Of a DNA stretch of 64,000 bases, positions 17,798 through 27,265 are shown one piece after another. The DNA lies in NCBI GenBank assembly GCA_001604135.1, contig LVAT01000012.1, positions 1 through 64,000 of the forward strand, written 5' to 3'. The notes below the pieces were generated by a model, which had not been told where the DNA came from, did no database searches, and saw only the letters and a program-made list of their open reading frames with translations. This DNA comes from Clostridiales bacterium Firm_14. GTDB taxonomy: Bacteria; Bacillota; Clostridia; Saccharofermentanales; Saccharofermentanaceae. Positions within the stretch are counted from its first letter, which is position 1. The number at the start of each line of letters is the position of its first letter. The position numbers and the translations under genes were made by a program.

Positions 17798-20700
17798 ATG
17801 CTCGCTATTTTGTATTTGATATTGTGCGCCGTATTCGGTATGTGCTTCGTCGGCCTTTGTGTACCGGATGTCCGCAGGTTGTATATTGCATGCAGTCCTA
17901 CTGCAAAAGCCATCACACACATTCCGAACACTCTGTTTACGGTACCTGCCGGAATCGTAACCGGTCTTATGTGTGTACCTTTCTTCAATTACTATGTGAC
18001 ATTAGGTCTCACTTATCTGTTCAATAACGGCCCGCTCTGCATGAAGCTCGGCGTGCTCATTACTTTCGCATTTTTCATCTGGATGATCCTCACATGTCTG
18101 ATCCTCATCAACCGTAAGAGGATCAAGCGTGAAGAACTCAAATCCGCCGGTTCCACAACGATCGAAGATTACAGATCCAACGCTGTTGATGCCATCTTCT
18201 ACGGCGTTGTAACGATACTTATCACGGCAACTGTCACTTTCCTCATGTTCTATACATACAGGATCAACGGCACAACGCTTCAGGCCGGATACTCCACATT
18301 CTCCGACCTCTCACCCCACACCGCAATGGTATCTTCATTCGGCAAGGGCTTTAACTTCCCTACTCAGTACATGCATTTCTCCGGCGACGGGATCAAGTAT
18401 CACTTTTTCTTCTATTTCCTGGCCGGTATTCTTGAATATCTGGGACTTCCGATCGACTATGCGATCAACCTCCCTTCGATCATTGCAATGGTATGCGCTC
18501 TCGTCCTCTTAGGACTTTTGGCAGTTCTCATCAGCTCCAGAAGAGTAGCATTTGCGGTAGCTCCCATCCTGGTATTCTTCAGAAGCTCACTTAATGCTTT
18601 CGTACACCTCAAGGAGCTTATGGCTGAAGGCAATACCATGCAGCAGGCTGTTAAGGCCATCCTCGATTTCAACCAGTGGTATAAGGTTACTGACTACGAT
18701 GACTGGGGCATCTGGGCTATCAACGTTTATCCGAACCAGAGACACCTCATGCTCGGTGTTGCTGTCATCATATTGATGGTCATCATCTTCCTGCCCTTCG
18801 TAAGAAGACTCGGAATCTCACTTTCACGTTCTGAAGATTTCGGCGACGGCGTTAAGACCTTTGCATTCTCCAAGAACGCTTGGCTTACACGATCTGAGGA
18901 CCCGCTCTACCCTGTATCCATCGCATTCCTCGCATGCGTTCTCGTATGCATCATGCCTTATTTCCACGGTTCGTGCCTCATCGCACTCCTCCTGATCCTC
19001 TTCGGCATGGCGATCTTCTCAGAGAGCAGGCTCCTTTATCTGGTAGTCGCAATATTTGCCGTCGGTTCATCTTATGCCCAGACGCTGGCTTTCTCCGGCG
19101 GCTACGGCAATGTCGTCTCATTCAAGTTCGCGCCCGGATTCATTCTCGACAAGCCCACTGTCGCTGACCTGGCACATTATCTTTATATCGTAACCGGACT
19201 TACGCTGATCCTTGCGGTCGTCTTTGCTGTAACAGTCCTCATCGTTGACCTCGTGCGCAAGAAGCCTGTCTACCGCTTCCTTTTGTTCCTCTGCGCACTT
19301 AACCCCATGATCTTTGCTTTCCTTTTCCAGGTTACATTGGAAAAGCTCGCAAACCATAAGTTCATCCAGGTATCACTCATACTTCTCGACGTATTCGTAG
19401 CAGCACTTATCGCTAACCTCCTGTTCATTCCGTTTAAGATCAAGAAGGCAGCTGATGCTGAAGCATACGATCCTTCAGAAGATGAAGACGACGATGAAGA
19501 AGACGATTCTGATGACGCTGAACTCGCTGTTTCCACTATCTCTAATGCCGGCGTAAGAACTCCTGTTCTTGCGGCAGGCAGCGCCTTTGGCCAGCCTCTC
19601 GAAGAGAAGGAAGAAAAAGAAGATGCACTCGATATCGAAGCAATGGATTCACATACCGGTATCGATGCAGATATTGCCAACCTGAACGGCGATTCCGCCG
19701 GCGCTCCCGCCAAGGAAAAGGAAGAAGTCAAGGAAGAACCTGTTCCGGCAGAACTCCTTTTCGGTGACGAGAAGAAGGAATCTGAAGAAACAGAAGACTC
19801 TGACGAAGAAGAAACATCTGAAGAGACCGCTTCTGATGAGACAGCTTCCGAAGAGAAGACTGAGGAAGCCGAGAAGACAGAATCCGCTGAAGAAGAAAAG
19901 GCTGCCGGTTCCGAAGAAGAAACTAAGGACGGCGAAGATGCTGATGTGTCTGAAGCTAAGGCCGGCGTTGAGGCTCTTGCAGCACTCTTCGGCGAAGAGA
20001 TCAATCACAGCAATGATGCTGAAGAAGATACGGAAGAAAAATCCGAAGATGATAAGGCTGACGATTCCGACGATTCTGATGAAGCTTTGAAGGAATCCGC
20101 ACACGAGCCTGCCCACGCAGCAATGCGTCCCGGCACGATCGCCCTTGACTCAGTCAAGTTCGGCGAAGATGCTGACGATGAGGATGACAGCAATGTTCTC
20201 ATCCAGTCTTCTAATGAAGTTGTCGAAGTCGTTGAGGCTGACACGCTGATCTCCAAGGAAGAAATCAACCCTTCAGAGCTTAAGCATGAGCCCGTCAAGA
20301 CTAAGAAGGAAAAGGGCATCCCTCTTGCTGCATGGATCGCATTGGAGCTTGCAGGATGCATCCTCGCCATTGCTCTCATGGTTCCTCTTACGGCAACAGG
20401 CGTAAGCGAATGGGCAACATACATCAATCTGAACAAGGGCTATACTTCAGTTAACATCAATTCACCCGTAACTAAGTGGATCATGGAAAATACCGATCCT
20501 TCTGACGTATTCCTCACACCCCGCTGGTCCATGAACCGTTTCATCCTCGCAGGACGTCCCATGTACTACGGCTGGCCTTACTACGCATGGTCTGCTGGAC
20601 ATGACACATATACGAGAGAGACGATCTACCTGTGGCTCGTATCAGGATGTGACAATGACATCGAAGAATTCACAAGATACTGCAAAGAACGCCATATCAG

Positions 20701-20839
20701 ATATCTCATCGCTGACAGCGAATTCTATGATGCAGAGTTTGATAACGGCGTCAGATTCAACAGGGAATTCGTCGAAAAGAATCTCACGCATGTAGCATAC
20801 TTCGCAGAGGAAGACACTACGATCTACAGGATCTATTGA
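17798..20839 (+). CDS. large GT-C-like membrane protein with a long acidic cytoplasmic insert
   Basis: 1013 residues with an AAGGGG ribosome site. Many membrane helices occupy about 1-545; the segment DLSPHTAMVSSFGKG...GDGIKYHFFFYF (about 165-210) has the extracytoplasmic loop character of GT-C lipid-linked glycosyltransferases. Residues about 550-835 are an extremely Glu/Asp/Ser/Thr/Ala-rich insert with few hydrophobics. A last helix follows (about 840-863), then a compact outer domain of about 150 residues (PSDVFLTPRWSMNRFILAGRPMYYG...). A glycosyltransferase or glycan-flipping role is inferred from topology alone. The acidic insert between helices is unusual, and its composition predicts disorder. 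Confidence 0.75.
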   Translation: MLAILYLILCAVFGMCFVGLCVPDVRRLYIACSPTAKAITHIPNTLFTVPAGIVTGLMCVPFFNYYVTLGLTYLFNNGPLCMKLGVLITFAFFIWMILTCLILINRKRIKREELKSAGSTTIEDYRSNAVDAIFYGVVTILITATVTFLMFYTYRINGTTLQAGYSTFSDLSPHTAMVSSFGKGFNFPTQYMHFSGDGIKYHFFFYFLAGILEYLGLPIDYAINLPSIIAMVCALVLLGLLAVLISSRRVAFAVAPILVFFRSSLNAFVHLKELMAEGNTMQQAVKAILDFNQWYKVTDYDDWGIWAINVYPNQRHLMLGVAVIILMVIIFLPFVRRLGISLSRSEDFGDGVKTFAFSKNAWLTRSEDPLYPVSIAFLACVLVCIMPYFHGSCLIALLLILFGMAIFSESRLLYLVVAIFAVGSSYAQTLAFSGGYGNVVSFKFAPGFILDKPTVADLAHYLYIVTGLTLILAVVFAVTVLIVDLVRKKPVYRFLLFLCALNPMIFAFLFQVTLEKLANHKFIQVSLILLDVFVAALIANLLFIPFKIKKAADAEAYDPSEDEDDDEEDDSDDAELAVSTISNAGVRTPVLAAGSAFGQPLEEKEEKEDALDIEAMDSHTGIDADIANLNGDSAGAPAKEKEEVKEEPVPAELLFGDEKKESEETEDSDEEETSEETASDETASEEKTEEAEKTESAEEEKAAGSEEETKDGEDADVSEAKAGVEALAALFGEEINHSNDAEEDTEEKSEDDKADDSDDSDEALKESAHEPAHAAMRPGTIALDSVKFGEDADDEDDSNVLIQSSNEVVEVVEADTLISKEEINPSELKHEPVKTKKEKGIPLAAWIALELAGCILAIALMVPLTATGVSEWATYINLNKGYTSVNINSPVTKWIMENTDPSDVFLTPRWSMNRFILAGRPMYYGWPYYAWSAGHDTYTRETIYLWLVSGCDNDIEEFTRYCKERHIRYLIADSEFYDAEFDNGVRFNREFVEKNLTHVAYFAEEDTTIYRIY

Positions 20840-20857
20840 TCTTAAGGAATTGAAGTA

Positions 20858-22780
20858 TCAGAGGATTCCGGGATGAGTCTTGTGGTACTCATTCTTGATC
20901 TCGTACATCATTACGTCAGCTTCTTCAACGTAATCGTTGACTTTCTTGTCTGATGCAGGATCAGTGAGTACGTAGCCTACGCTTATGGAGAACTTAAAGG
21001 GATTTATTCCGAGATTATTCTCCCTGTCTATGAAGGCTATCATGTCGCGCTCAAACTTATCGGCATACTCCTTTGTCGCATTAGCTGCAATGACTAAGAA
21101 CTCGTCGCCGCCGTAACGGATGCCGATCGCATTGTCATCTCCTATGCATCTCTTGATCGCGTCTGCAACTATGTTGATCGCCCTGTCACCGAATACATGT
21201 CCGTAACGGTCATTGATCTTCTTCATGTGGTTGATGTCCGCGAACATGATCATGGCCTGGTTGCCGTTTTCCTTGCTCTCTTCAACGATCGGAACGGCAT
21301 GGCTTACAAAGCAGAATCTGTTGTAAAGTCCCGTCATCGGATCCTTGTCGTAGAGGAAACGGAGCTCTTTGTTGACCATCTCCAAACGCATGTTGATACG
21401 GAGTTCCATGAAGGAATGCTCGAGCTTTTCGAGATATTCGTATATACGGAAAGCCTCGTCGATAATGTAGGTTCCGTCTCTGAAAACGACATAGCCGTAA
21501 TTGTACTGTTCGTTATGAAGCGGGTAGAAGAAATAGATATGCTGCTGACCCTCTGTCTTAATGAATCCGGGCTTTCCAAGTCTCTTGTCGATGCCTTCCT
21601 CGGTAATCTTTCCGCCGGATAAAGCGACCGCGATATCAAAACCGGTATCATAGCAATCCTTGAGGACTTCCTCGTCGGGGGACGCAAGATCATCATAGTA
21701 AGCCTTGTTGAGCATGATGTAATAATCATCACCGATATACTCATGATTGTCGGTGTAGAAGGCCCTTAAAGTCTTCTTCATGTCATCATAGTCTTTGGAT
21801 TCAAGGATCTTGGTACGTTCTGTACGCATAAAGCGGTTAAAGAAATCCGCCTGCTTGCTCTTCGCATGGATATTTCTGCAGTAATCTCTTCTGCCGATGT
21901 CATACGGACTGTTTGCTTCCAGATTACAGCGGCAGCTCTCACCCACAACGAGCTTTGAAGCTACTGAAGTATAAACGTTGTCACTTACGCCGTCTATCTC
22001 GTCATAGAGTATCTTACATGCATTATAGCCTACAGTTACATAATCCTGGTCGACTGTAGTCATGGCAGGATAAGACACCCTTCCCTCACCGATATTGTCG
22101 AATCCGGTGACTATGACGTCATTAGGAAGGTCGTAGCCTAAGTCTCTGAGCTCGCAGCTGACTGCGAGGGCCATGATGTCATTGGCGCATATGATCGCGT
22201 CAGGAAGGCCCTCAGGAGCCTTGGAGAGTTCGTCTGTGATAGCTATGGCGGTCTCATTGACCCAGTTGCCGTAGAAGATATCCTTATCGTCGAGCTTAAG
22301 CCCGTGCTTTGCCAGGACTTCGCAGACGACATTATACCTTTCTACTGTATCTACGTGACCCTCTGTACCGCCGATATAAACTACTCTCTTAACACCATGA
22401 CACGTAATGAGGTGCTCAACGAGATCCCTCATTCCGTCTTCGTTATTGATGTCGACATTGGGTATTCCTTCAAATGGCATACCGACGCTTACTACGGGGA
22501 GACCCTTCTCCTTTGCTGCCCTGCAGCAGTGCTCGGCGAGTTCCGGATTATTCAGAATGCCTGAGAAGACTATAAGTCCGTCGTATTCTTCGAGATTCGC
22601 AAGCTGATAGATATTAAACTGTCCGATATTAAATGTGGGCTTCTCGTTGCTTGCTGCAAATCCGATATAAAAATGCGTATCAAAATCCTTTATTGCAGCG
22701 TATCTCTTGATGCCCTCAATCGCCTTGAGAGTAATGCTTCCGTTGTAACCATTCGAAAAAACGGCAATTCTGTGCTTCAT
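20858..22780 (-). CDS. cytosolic LacI-type sugar-binding sensor fused to a GGDEF diguanylate cyclase
   Basis: 640 residues. Residues about 1-280 match the periplasmic-binding-protein fold of LacI/PurR regulators (RIAVFSNGYNGS at the start, VDINNEDGMRDLVEHLI, ICANDIMALAV, VTGFDNI) but lack the DNA-binding helix-turn-helix and any signal peptide. A middle region of about 170 residues links to a C-terminal GGDEF domain with intact RYGGDEF (about 555). The RxxD inhibitory site expected just upstream is not present. It likely makes c-di-GMP in response to a sugar or purine in the cytoplasm. The gene is monocistronic and convergent with the large membrane-protein gene. Confidence 0.85.
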   Translation of the reverse strand: MKHRIAVFSNGYNGSITLKAIEGIKRYAAIKDFDTHFYIGFAASNEKPTFNIGQFNIYQLANLEEYDGLIVFSGILNNPELAEHCCRAAKEKGLPVVSVGMPFEGIPNVDINNEDGMRDLVEHLITCHGVKRVVYIGGTEGHVDTVERYNVVCEVLAKHGLKLDDKDIFYGNWVNETAIAITDELSKAPEGLPDAIICANDIMALAVSCELRDLGYDLPNDVIVTGFDNIGEGRVSYPAMTTVDQDYVTVGYNACKILYDEIDGVSDNVYTSVASKLVVGESCRCNLEANSPYDIGRRDYCRNIHAKSKQADFFNRFMRTERTKILESKDYDDMKKTLRAFYTDNHEYIGDDYYIMLNKAYYDDLASPDEEVLKDCYDTGFDIAVALSGGKITEEGIDKRLGKPGFIKTEGQQHIYFFYPLHNEQYNYGYVVFRDGTYIIDEAFRIYEYLEKLEHSFMELRINMRLEMVNKELRFLYDKDPMTGLYNRFCFVSHAVPIVEESKENGNQAMIMFADINHMKKINDRYGHVFGDRAINIVADAIKRCIGDDNAIGIRYGGDEFLVIAANATKEYADKFERDMIAFIDRENNLGINPFKFSISVGYVLTDPASDKKVNDYVEEADVMMYEIKNEYHKTHPGIL

Positions 22781-22909
22781 AACCGCAACCCTTAAAATAT
22801 TTTTAACCTATCTGATTGATATTATATAACTCGAAAAGGCCCATTTATACAGGATAATAATGCGATTCTGTAAACAAAAAACTAATAAAATCCTAACGCG
22901 CCGCGCACT

Positions 22910-22942
22910 AAAAAAAGAGGCTGCCCGCTAAAGGCAGCCTCT
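22910..22942 (-). terminator. Rho-independent terminator of the hyd operon
   Basis: Perfect 10-bp stem AGAGGCTGCC/GGCAGCCTCT with a 7-nt loop, followed on the minus strand by seven T. It lies just after the hydA stop. Confidence 0.92.
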
Positions 22943-22965
22943 TGAAATGCTTTTATTCAGACTTA

Positions 22966-24741
22966 TTACTTTACGTCGTTGAAGCCTTCTCTTGCAGCAT
23001 AAGATGTGTGCAGGAGCTCGTGAGCCTTGTGTGAGTTAGGCTCGCCAAGATACTTCTCGTAAAGCTCAATGATCTGAGGGTTCTTGTGTGACTGACGGAG
23101 TGTCTGACGCTCATCCTCGGAATAGAGTGCCTGAGCTCTCTTCTCCTTGTATGTGTCGAGGATATCGTCTGCCTCATTAGGCATGAAGCAAGGACGAACG
23201 TAAGGCTGACCACCACCGTTGATACAACCACCGGGGCAGCCCATGATCTCGATGAACTGGTACTTGGACTTGCCTTCGCGGATCTCGTCGAGAAGAACCT
23301 TAGCGCTCTTCATGCCGGAAGCGATAGCAACATTAACTGTTGTACCGTTGATGTCGAGAGAAGCCTCACGGATGCCTGCGTCGTGACCACGGACAGCCTT
23401 GATCTCGATAGGCTCGCATTCCTTGCCTGTGAGCTTGTAGTAAACAGTTCTGAGAGCTGCTTCCATAACGCCGCCTGTTACACCGAAGATAACAGCTGCG
23501 CCTGTGTAGTCGCCCATGATGTCCTGATCCCACTCCTCATCAGGGAGACGGTTGAACATGATGCCTGCACGGCGGATCATTCTTGCGAGCTCACGTGTTG
23601 TGAGAACTGCGTCTACATCAGGAAGACCATTAGTCTTGAGCTGCTCTCTTTCCTTCTCGAACTTCTTAGCAACGCAAGGCATGATGGATACAACGAAGAT
23701 ATCCTTAGGATCAATGCCCTTCTCCTGTGCCCAGTAAGACTTGATTACTGCGCCCTGCATCTCGTGAGGAGACTTGCAGGAAGAAAGGTGAGGAAGGAGA
23801 TCGCCGTAGTTGTACTCAGCGTAGTTGATCCATCCGGGTGAGCAGGAAGTGATCATAGGGAGAACGCCGCCGTTTGTAAGGCGTCCGAGAAGCTCTGTGC
23901 CCTCTTCCATGATCGTAAGGTCTGCACCGAAGTTAACGTCATAAACTCTCTCGAAGCCGAGTCTTCTCAAAGCTGCGATCATCTTGCCTGTGCAAGGTGT
24001 TCCGACAGGATTGTCGAATTCTTCGCCGATAGCTGCACGAACAGCAGGAGCTGCCTGAACGATAACGTGCTTGCCAGCCTTGAAAGCTGCGTCTACCTTG
24101 TCGATCTCGGAGTGTTCCATCAAAGCGCCTGTAGGGCAGACATTGACGCACTGGCCGCACTGGATACAAGGAGAATCAGCAAAGCTTCTGTTCTCAGCAG
24201 GTGATACGAATGTTGCAAAACCACGGTTCTCGAAACCGAGGATTCCCATGCCGTGAGCATTGGAGCAACGAGCGATACAACGGCCGCAGAGGATACACTT
24301 GGATGTATCACGGATAAGTCCGGGAGCGAGAGTATCGATGTGTGTCTCAGAGTGAACACCCTGGAAAGCATCTTCTCTTGCACCTGTGATCTGAGCTACG
24401 TGGAGGAGCTCGCACTGGCCGTTCTTATCGCACTGCTGGCAGTTCTTATTGTGATTGGAGAGCATAAGCTCTACAGATCTTCTACGAGCCTGTACTGCTG
24501 CAGGTGAAGAGATCTTGATCTCCATACCCTCAGCTACAGGATATACGCAAGATGCAACGAGTCCTCTTGCGCCTGTTGCTTCTACCAAGCAAACACGGCA
24601 TGAACCCTGGTTGCACTCGCCATGATTGAATGCACAAAGTGAAGGAATCTCATAGCCACAAGCCTTAGCAGCTTCAAGAATGGTGAGGCCGGCTTCAACC
24701 TGATAGGGCTGACCTTCAATTTTAATATTAACTAAACTCAT
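22966..24741 (-). CDS. hydA: [FeFe]-hydrogenase catalytic subunit of a trimeric bifurcating enzyme
   Basis: 591 residues. N-terminal [2Fe-2S] domain (CNQGSCRVC), a His/Cys-ligated [4Fe-4S] region (HNKNCQQCDKNGQC), two ferredoxin clusters (CILCGRCIARC and CIQCGQCVNVCPTG), then the H-cluster domain with all three signatures: TSCSPGW, MPCVAKKFE and the EIMGCPGGCINGGGQP block. The small-subunit-like C-terminus is included. With the two genes upstream this forms the HydABC (group A3) type, which couples NADH and reduced ferredoxin oxidation to H2 formation. It starts 15 bp after hydB and ends at a strong terminator. Confidence 0.95.
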   Translation of the reverse strand: MSLVNIKIEGQPYQVEAGLTILEAAKACGYEIPSLCAFNHGECNQGSCRVCLVEATGARGLVASCVYPVAEGMEIKISSPAAVQARRRSVELMLSNHNKNCQQCDKNGQCELLHVAQITGAREDAFQGVHSETHIDTLAPGLIRDTSKCILCGRCIARCSNAHGMGILGFENRGFATFVSPAENRSFADSPCIQCGQCVNVCPTGALMEHSEIDKVDAAFKAGKHVIVQAAPAVRAAIGEEFDNPVGTPCTGKMIAALRRLGFERVYDVNFGADLTIMEEGTELLGRLTNGGVLPMITSCSPGWINYAEYNYGDLLPHLSSCKSPHEMQGAVIKSYWAQEKGIDPKDIFVVSIMPCVAKKFEKEREQLKTNGLPDVDAVLTTRELARMIRRAGIMFNRLPDEEWDQDIMGDYTGAAVIFGVTGGVMEAALRTVYYKLTGKECEPIEIKAVRGHDAGIREASLDINGTTVNVAIASGMKSAKVLLDEIREGKSKYQFIEIMGCPGGCINGGGQPYVRPCFMPNEADDILDTYKEKRAQALYSEDERQTLRQSHKNPQIIELYEKYLGEPNSHKAHELLHTSYAAREGFNDVK

Positions 24742-24756
24742 TCTTTTGCCTCCTGA

Positions 24757-26640
24757 TTAAACCTTCGAAATTGCGTTGAACTTACATGTGCTGATGCACG
24801 CACCGCACTTAACGCACTTATCAGCGTCAATTGCCATGGATGCGAGCTTGTGTCCTTCTGCAACGTAGTCTGTACGTGTGATGCAGCTTGCAGGACAGCC
24901 CTTAGCGCACATACCGCAGCCGATACACTTATCAGCGTCGATCTTGTAAGACATAAGGTTCTTACATACGTGAGCAGGGCACTTCTTGTCAACGATGTGA
25001 GCGAGGTACTCGTCACGGAAGTGAGCAAGAGTGGAGTTTACAGGGTTGGATGCTGTCTGGCCCAAAGCGCAGAGGGAGTTAGCCTTGATCGTCTGGCTCA
25101 GTTCTTCGAGCTCGTCAAGATCCTTCATTGTGCCCTTACCCTCAGTGATTCTTGTGAGGATCTCGAGCATTCTCTTTGTACCGATACGGCAAGGTGTGCA
25201 CTTACCGCAGGACTCGTCGCAGATGAATTCCATATAGAACTTAGCAACGTCAACCATGCAGTTGTCTTCGTCCATTACGATAGCACCGCCGGAACCCATC
25301 ATGGATCCCTTAGCTACGAGGTTATCGAAATCGATAGGCTCATCAAGATATTCTGCTGTTAAGCATCCGCCGGAAGGACCACCTGTCTGGATAGCCTTGA
25401 ACTGCTTTCCATCCGGGATACCGCCGCCGATATCATAAATGAGTTCTCTTAATGTTGTACCCATAGGAACTTCTACGAGACCAACGTTATTAACTTTTCC
25501 GCCAAGAGCGAATACCTTTGTACCCTTGGACTTCTCTGTACCAACAGAAGCGAACTTTTCAGCGCCTTCTCTTAAGATGTAAGGAACGCATGCAAGTGTC
25601 TCTACGTTGTTAACGCATGTCGGCTTGCCCCAGAGACCCTTGATTGCCGGGAACGGCGGCCTCGGACGAGGCATACCGCGCTTACCTTCGATGGAGTTGA
25701 GGAGAGCTGTTTCCTCACCGCAAACGAATGCGCCTGCACCAAGTCTGATCTGGCAGTCGAAGCTGAAATCTGAACCAAGGATGTTCTTTCCGAGGAGACC
25801 TTCTGCTCTAGCCTGCTCGATAGCGATCTTAAGTCTCTTAACTGCGATCGGGTACTCAGCACGAACATAGAAGTAACCTTCAGAAGCGCCGAAAGCGTAA
25901 CCGGCGATCATCATACCTTCGATAACTCCAAGAGGGTTACCTTCGAGGATGGAACGATCCATGAATGCACCCGGGTCGCCCTCGTCGCCGTTACATACAA
26001 CGTACTTCTGATCAGCTTCAACGTTAAGAGCGAACTGCCACTTTCTGCCTGTGGGGAATCCGCCGCCGCCACGGCCACGGAGTCCGGAAGCGAGAACTTC
26101 GTCTACTACTTCCTGCTGTGTCATTGTGAGTGCTCTCTTGATACCCTGGAAAGCGCCCATGCCGATTGCTTCGTTGATGTCCTCAGGATTGATTACGCCG
26201 CATCCGTTGAGAGCTACACGTCTCTGCTTCTTGTAGAAGAGGATATCTTCCTGCTTTGTAACCTTCTCACCTGACTTAGGATCAACATAAAGAAGACGCT
26301 CAACGATCTCGCCACCAATAAGGTCTTTCTCAACGATTTCGTCAACGTCTTCAATCTTTACCATCTTATAAAGAGTATCCTCAGGATAGATCTTAACGAA
26401 AGGTCCCTGTGAGCAGAAACCGAAACAGCCTACCTGGTTAACGGTAGCCTTGTCCTCAATTCCCTTCTCCTTGAGAAGAGCGTTAAATCTTTCCATGATC
26501 TCTGTGGAGTGTGCAGAAAGACATCCTGTACCACCGCAGAGTACGATGTGACGCTTGCCGTCACCGCCCTTGATCTTGTCGTCAAGGCTCTTGGAGAGAG
26601 CTTCAAATCTCTCATTAAGGTCAGTAACAGAACTTATCAT
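24757..26640 (-). CDS. hydB: NADH-binding (NuoF-like) subunit of bifurcating hydrogenase
   Basis: 627 residues. A thioredoxin-like [2Fe-2S] domain (about 30-115) precedes the NuoF core with FMN/NADH motifs (RGRGGGGFPTG, about 195) and the [4Fe-4S] motif CGKCTPC (about 480). The C-terminal two-cluster ferredoxin domain has CIGCGMCAKGC and CVKCGACISTC. It accepts electrons from or gives them to NAD and is the bifurcating flavin site in HydABC enzymes. Its ATG overlaps the hydC stop by four bases (ATGA). Confidence 0.95.
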   Translation of the reverse strand: MISSVTDLNERFEALSKSLDDKIKGGDGKRHIVLCGGTGCLSAHSTEIMERFNALLKEKGIEDKATVNQVGCFGFCSQGPFVKIYPEDTLYKMVKIEDVDEIVEKDLIGGEIVERLLYVDPKSGEKVTKQEDILFYKKQRRVALNGCGVINPEDINEAIGMGAFQGIKRALTMTQQEVVDEVLASGLRGRGGGGFPTGRKWQFALNVEADQKYVVCNGDEGDPGAFMDRSILEGNPLGVIEGMMIAGYAFGASEGYFYVRAEYPIAVKRLKIAIEQARAEGLLGKNILGSDFSFDCQIRLGAGAFVCGEETALLNSIEGKRGMPRPRPPFPAIKGLWGKPTCVNNVETLACVPYILREGAEKFASVGTEKSKGTKVFALGGKVNNVGLVEVPMGTTLRELIYDIGGGIPDGKQFKAIQTGGPSGGCLTAEYLDEPIDFDNLVAKGSMMGSGGAIVMDEDNCMVDVAKFYMEFICDESCGKCTPCRIGTKRMLEILTRITEGKGTMKDLDELEELSQTIKANSLCALGQTASNPVNSTLAHFRDEYLAHIVDKKCPAHVCKNLMSYKIDADKCIGCGMCAKGCPASCITRTDYVAEGHKLASMAIDADKCVKCGACISTCKFNAISKV

Positions 26641-27125
26641 GCCTTAGCTGCCTCCTCTTTTAATTCTTTAATGATTAAGGGAACCTGGTCTACCTTTACC
26701 TTAGGGTAAACCTTACCGTTGATGCTTACTGCGGGTGCGATACCGCAAGCGCCGATGCAGCGGAGAGCGTCCAAAGTGAAAAGACCGTCCTCTGATGTCT
26801 CACCGGGCTTGATGCCTAAGAGCTCCTGGAACTTGTCGATAACGTTCTGAGCGCCCTTAACGTAGCAAGCTGTACCAAGGCAGCAGCCTACAACGTACTT
26901 TCCCTTCGGAGTAAGAGAAAAGAATGAGTAGAATGTAACAACTCCATAGATCTCTGCTACCGAAATACCTGTCTTCTTGGAAACTAATTCCTGAACTTCG
27001 AGCGGAATGTATCCGTACTCATTCTGAATGTCACTCAGGATCATCATTAAGGGAGTCTTATCGTTTACGTGACGATCACAGATCTCCGAAATCTGAGCGA
27101 CAGCAGCTTCTTGTAATTTTGCCAT
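26637..27125 (-). CDS. hydC: NuoE-like [2Fe-2S] subunit of bifurcating hydrogenase
   Basis: 162 residues from the ATG behind AGGAGG; an upstream start in the frame has no site. The thioredoxin-like [2Fe-2S] fold has its four Cys in CCLGTACYVKG and RCIGACGIAP. It is the first gene of the hydCBA operon and overlaps hydB by four bases, consistent with fixed subunit stoichiometry. Confidence 0.94.
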   Translation of the reverse strand: MAKLQEAAVAQISEICDRHVNDKTPLMMILSDIQNEYGYIPLEVQELVSKKTGISVAEIYGVVTFYSFFSLTPKGKYVVGCCLGTACYVKGAQNVIDKFQELLGIKPGETSEDGLFTLDALRCIGACGIAPAVSINGKVYPKVKVDQVPLIIKELKEEAAKA

Positions 27126-27179
27126 AAAAACCTCCTGCCTCTTTTGGGAATATTCCAACCTGTCAATTTTACTTTGCAA

Positions 27180-27209
27180 GGTGGCAGTTAGTCCATACTA
27201 ACTGCCACC
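27180..27209. promoter_or_regulatory. perfect 12-bp inverted repeat upstream of hydC
   Basis: GGTGGCAGTTAG, a 6-nt loop, then its exact complement CTAACTGCCACC. It lies between the EF-G-like stop and hydC start. Neither strand has a T-run, so it may be a weak terminator for the upstream gene, or an operator or leader hairpin for the hydrogenase operon. Confidence 0.6.
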
Positions 27210-27265
27210 CATTATCAACGTTTATTGTATCAAAAGTGTAAAATCCTTAACGCTTTTGGATAACC

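Noticed and set aside
19270-20004. Minus-strand ORF opposite the acidic insert
   Set aside because: Its Ser-rich protein simply mirrors Glu/Asp codons of the real gene, with no ribosome site.
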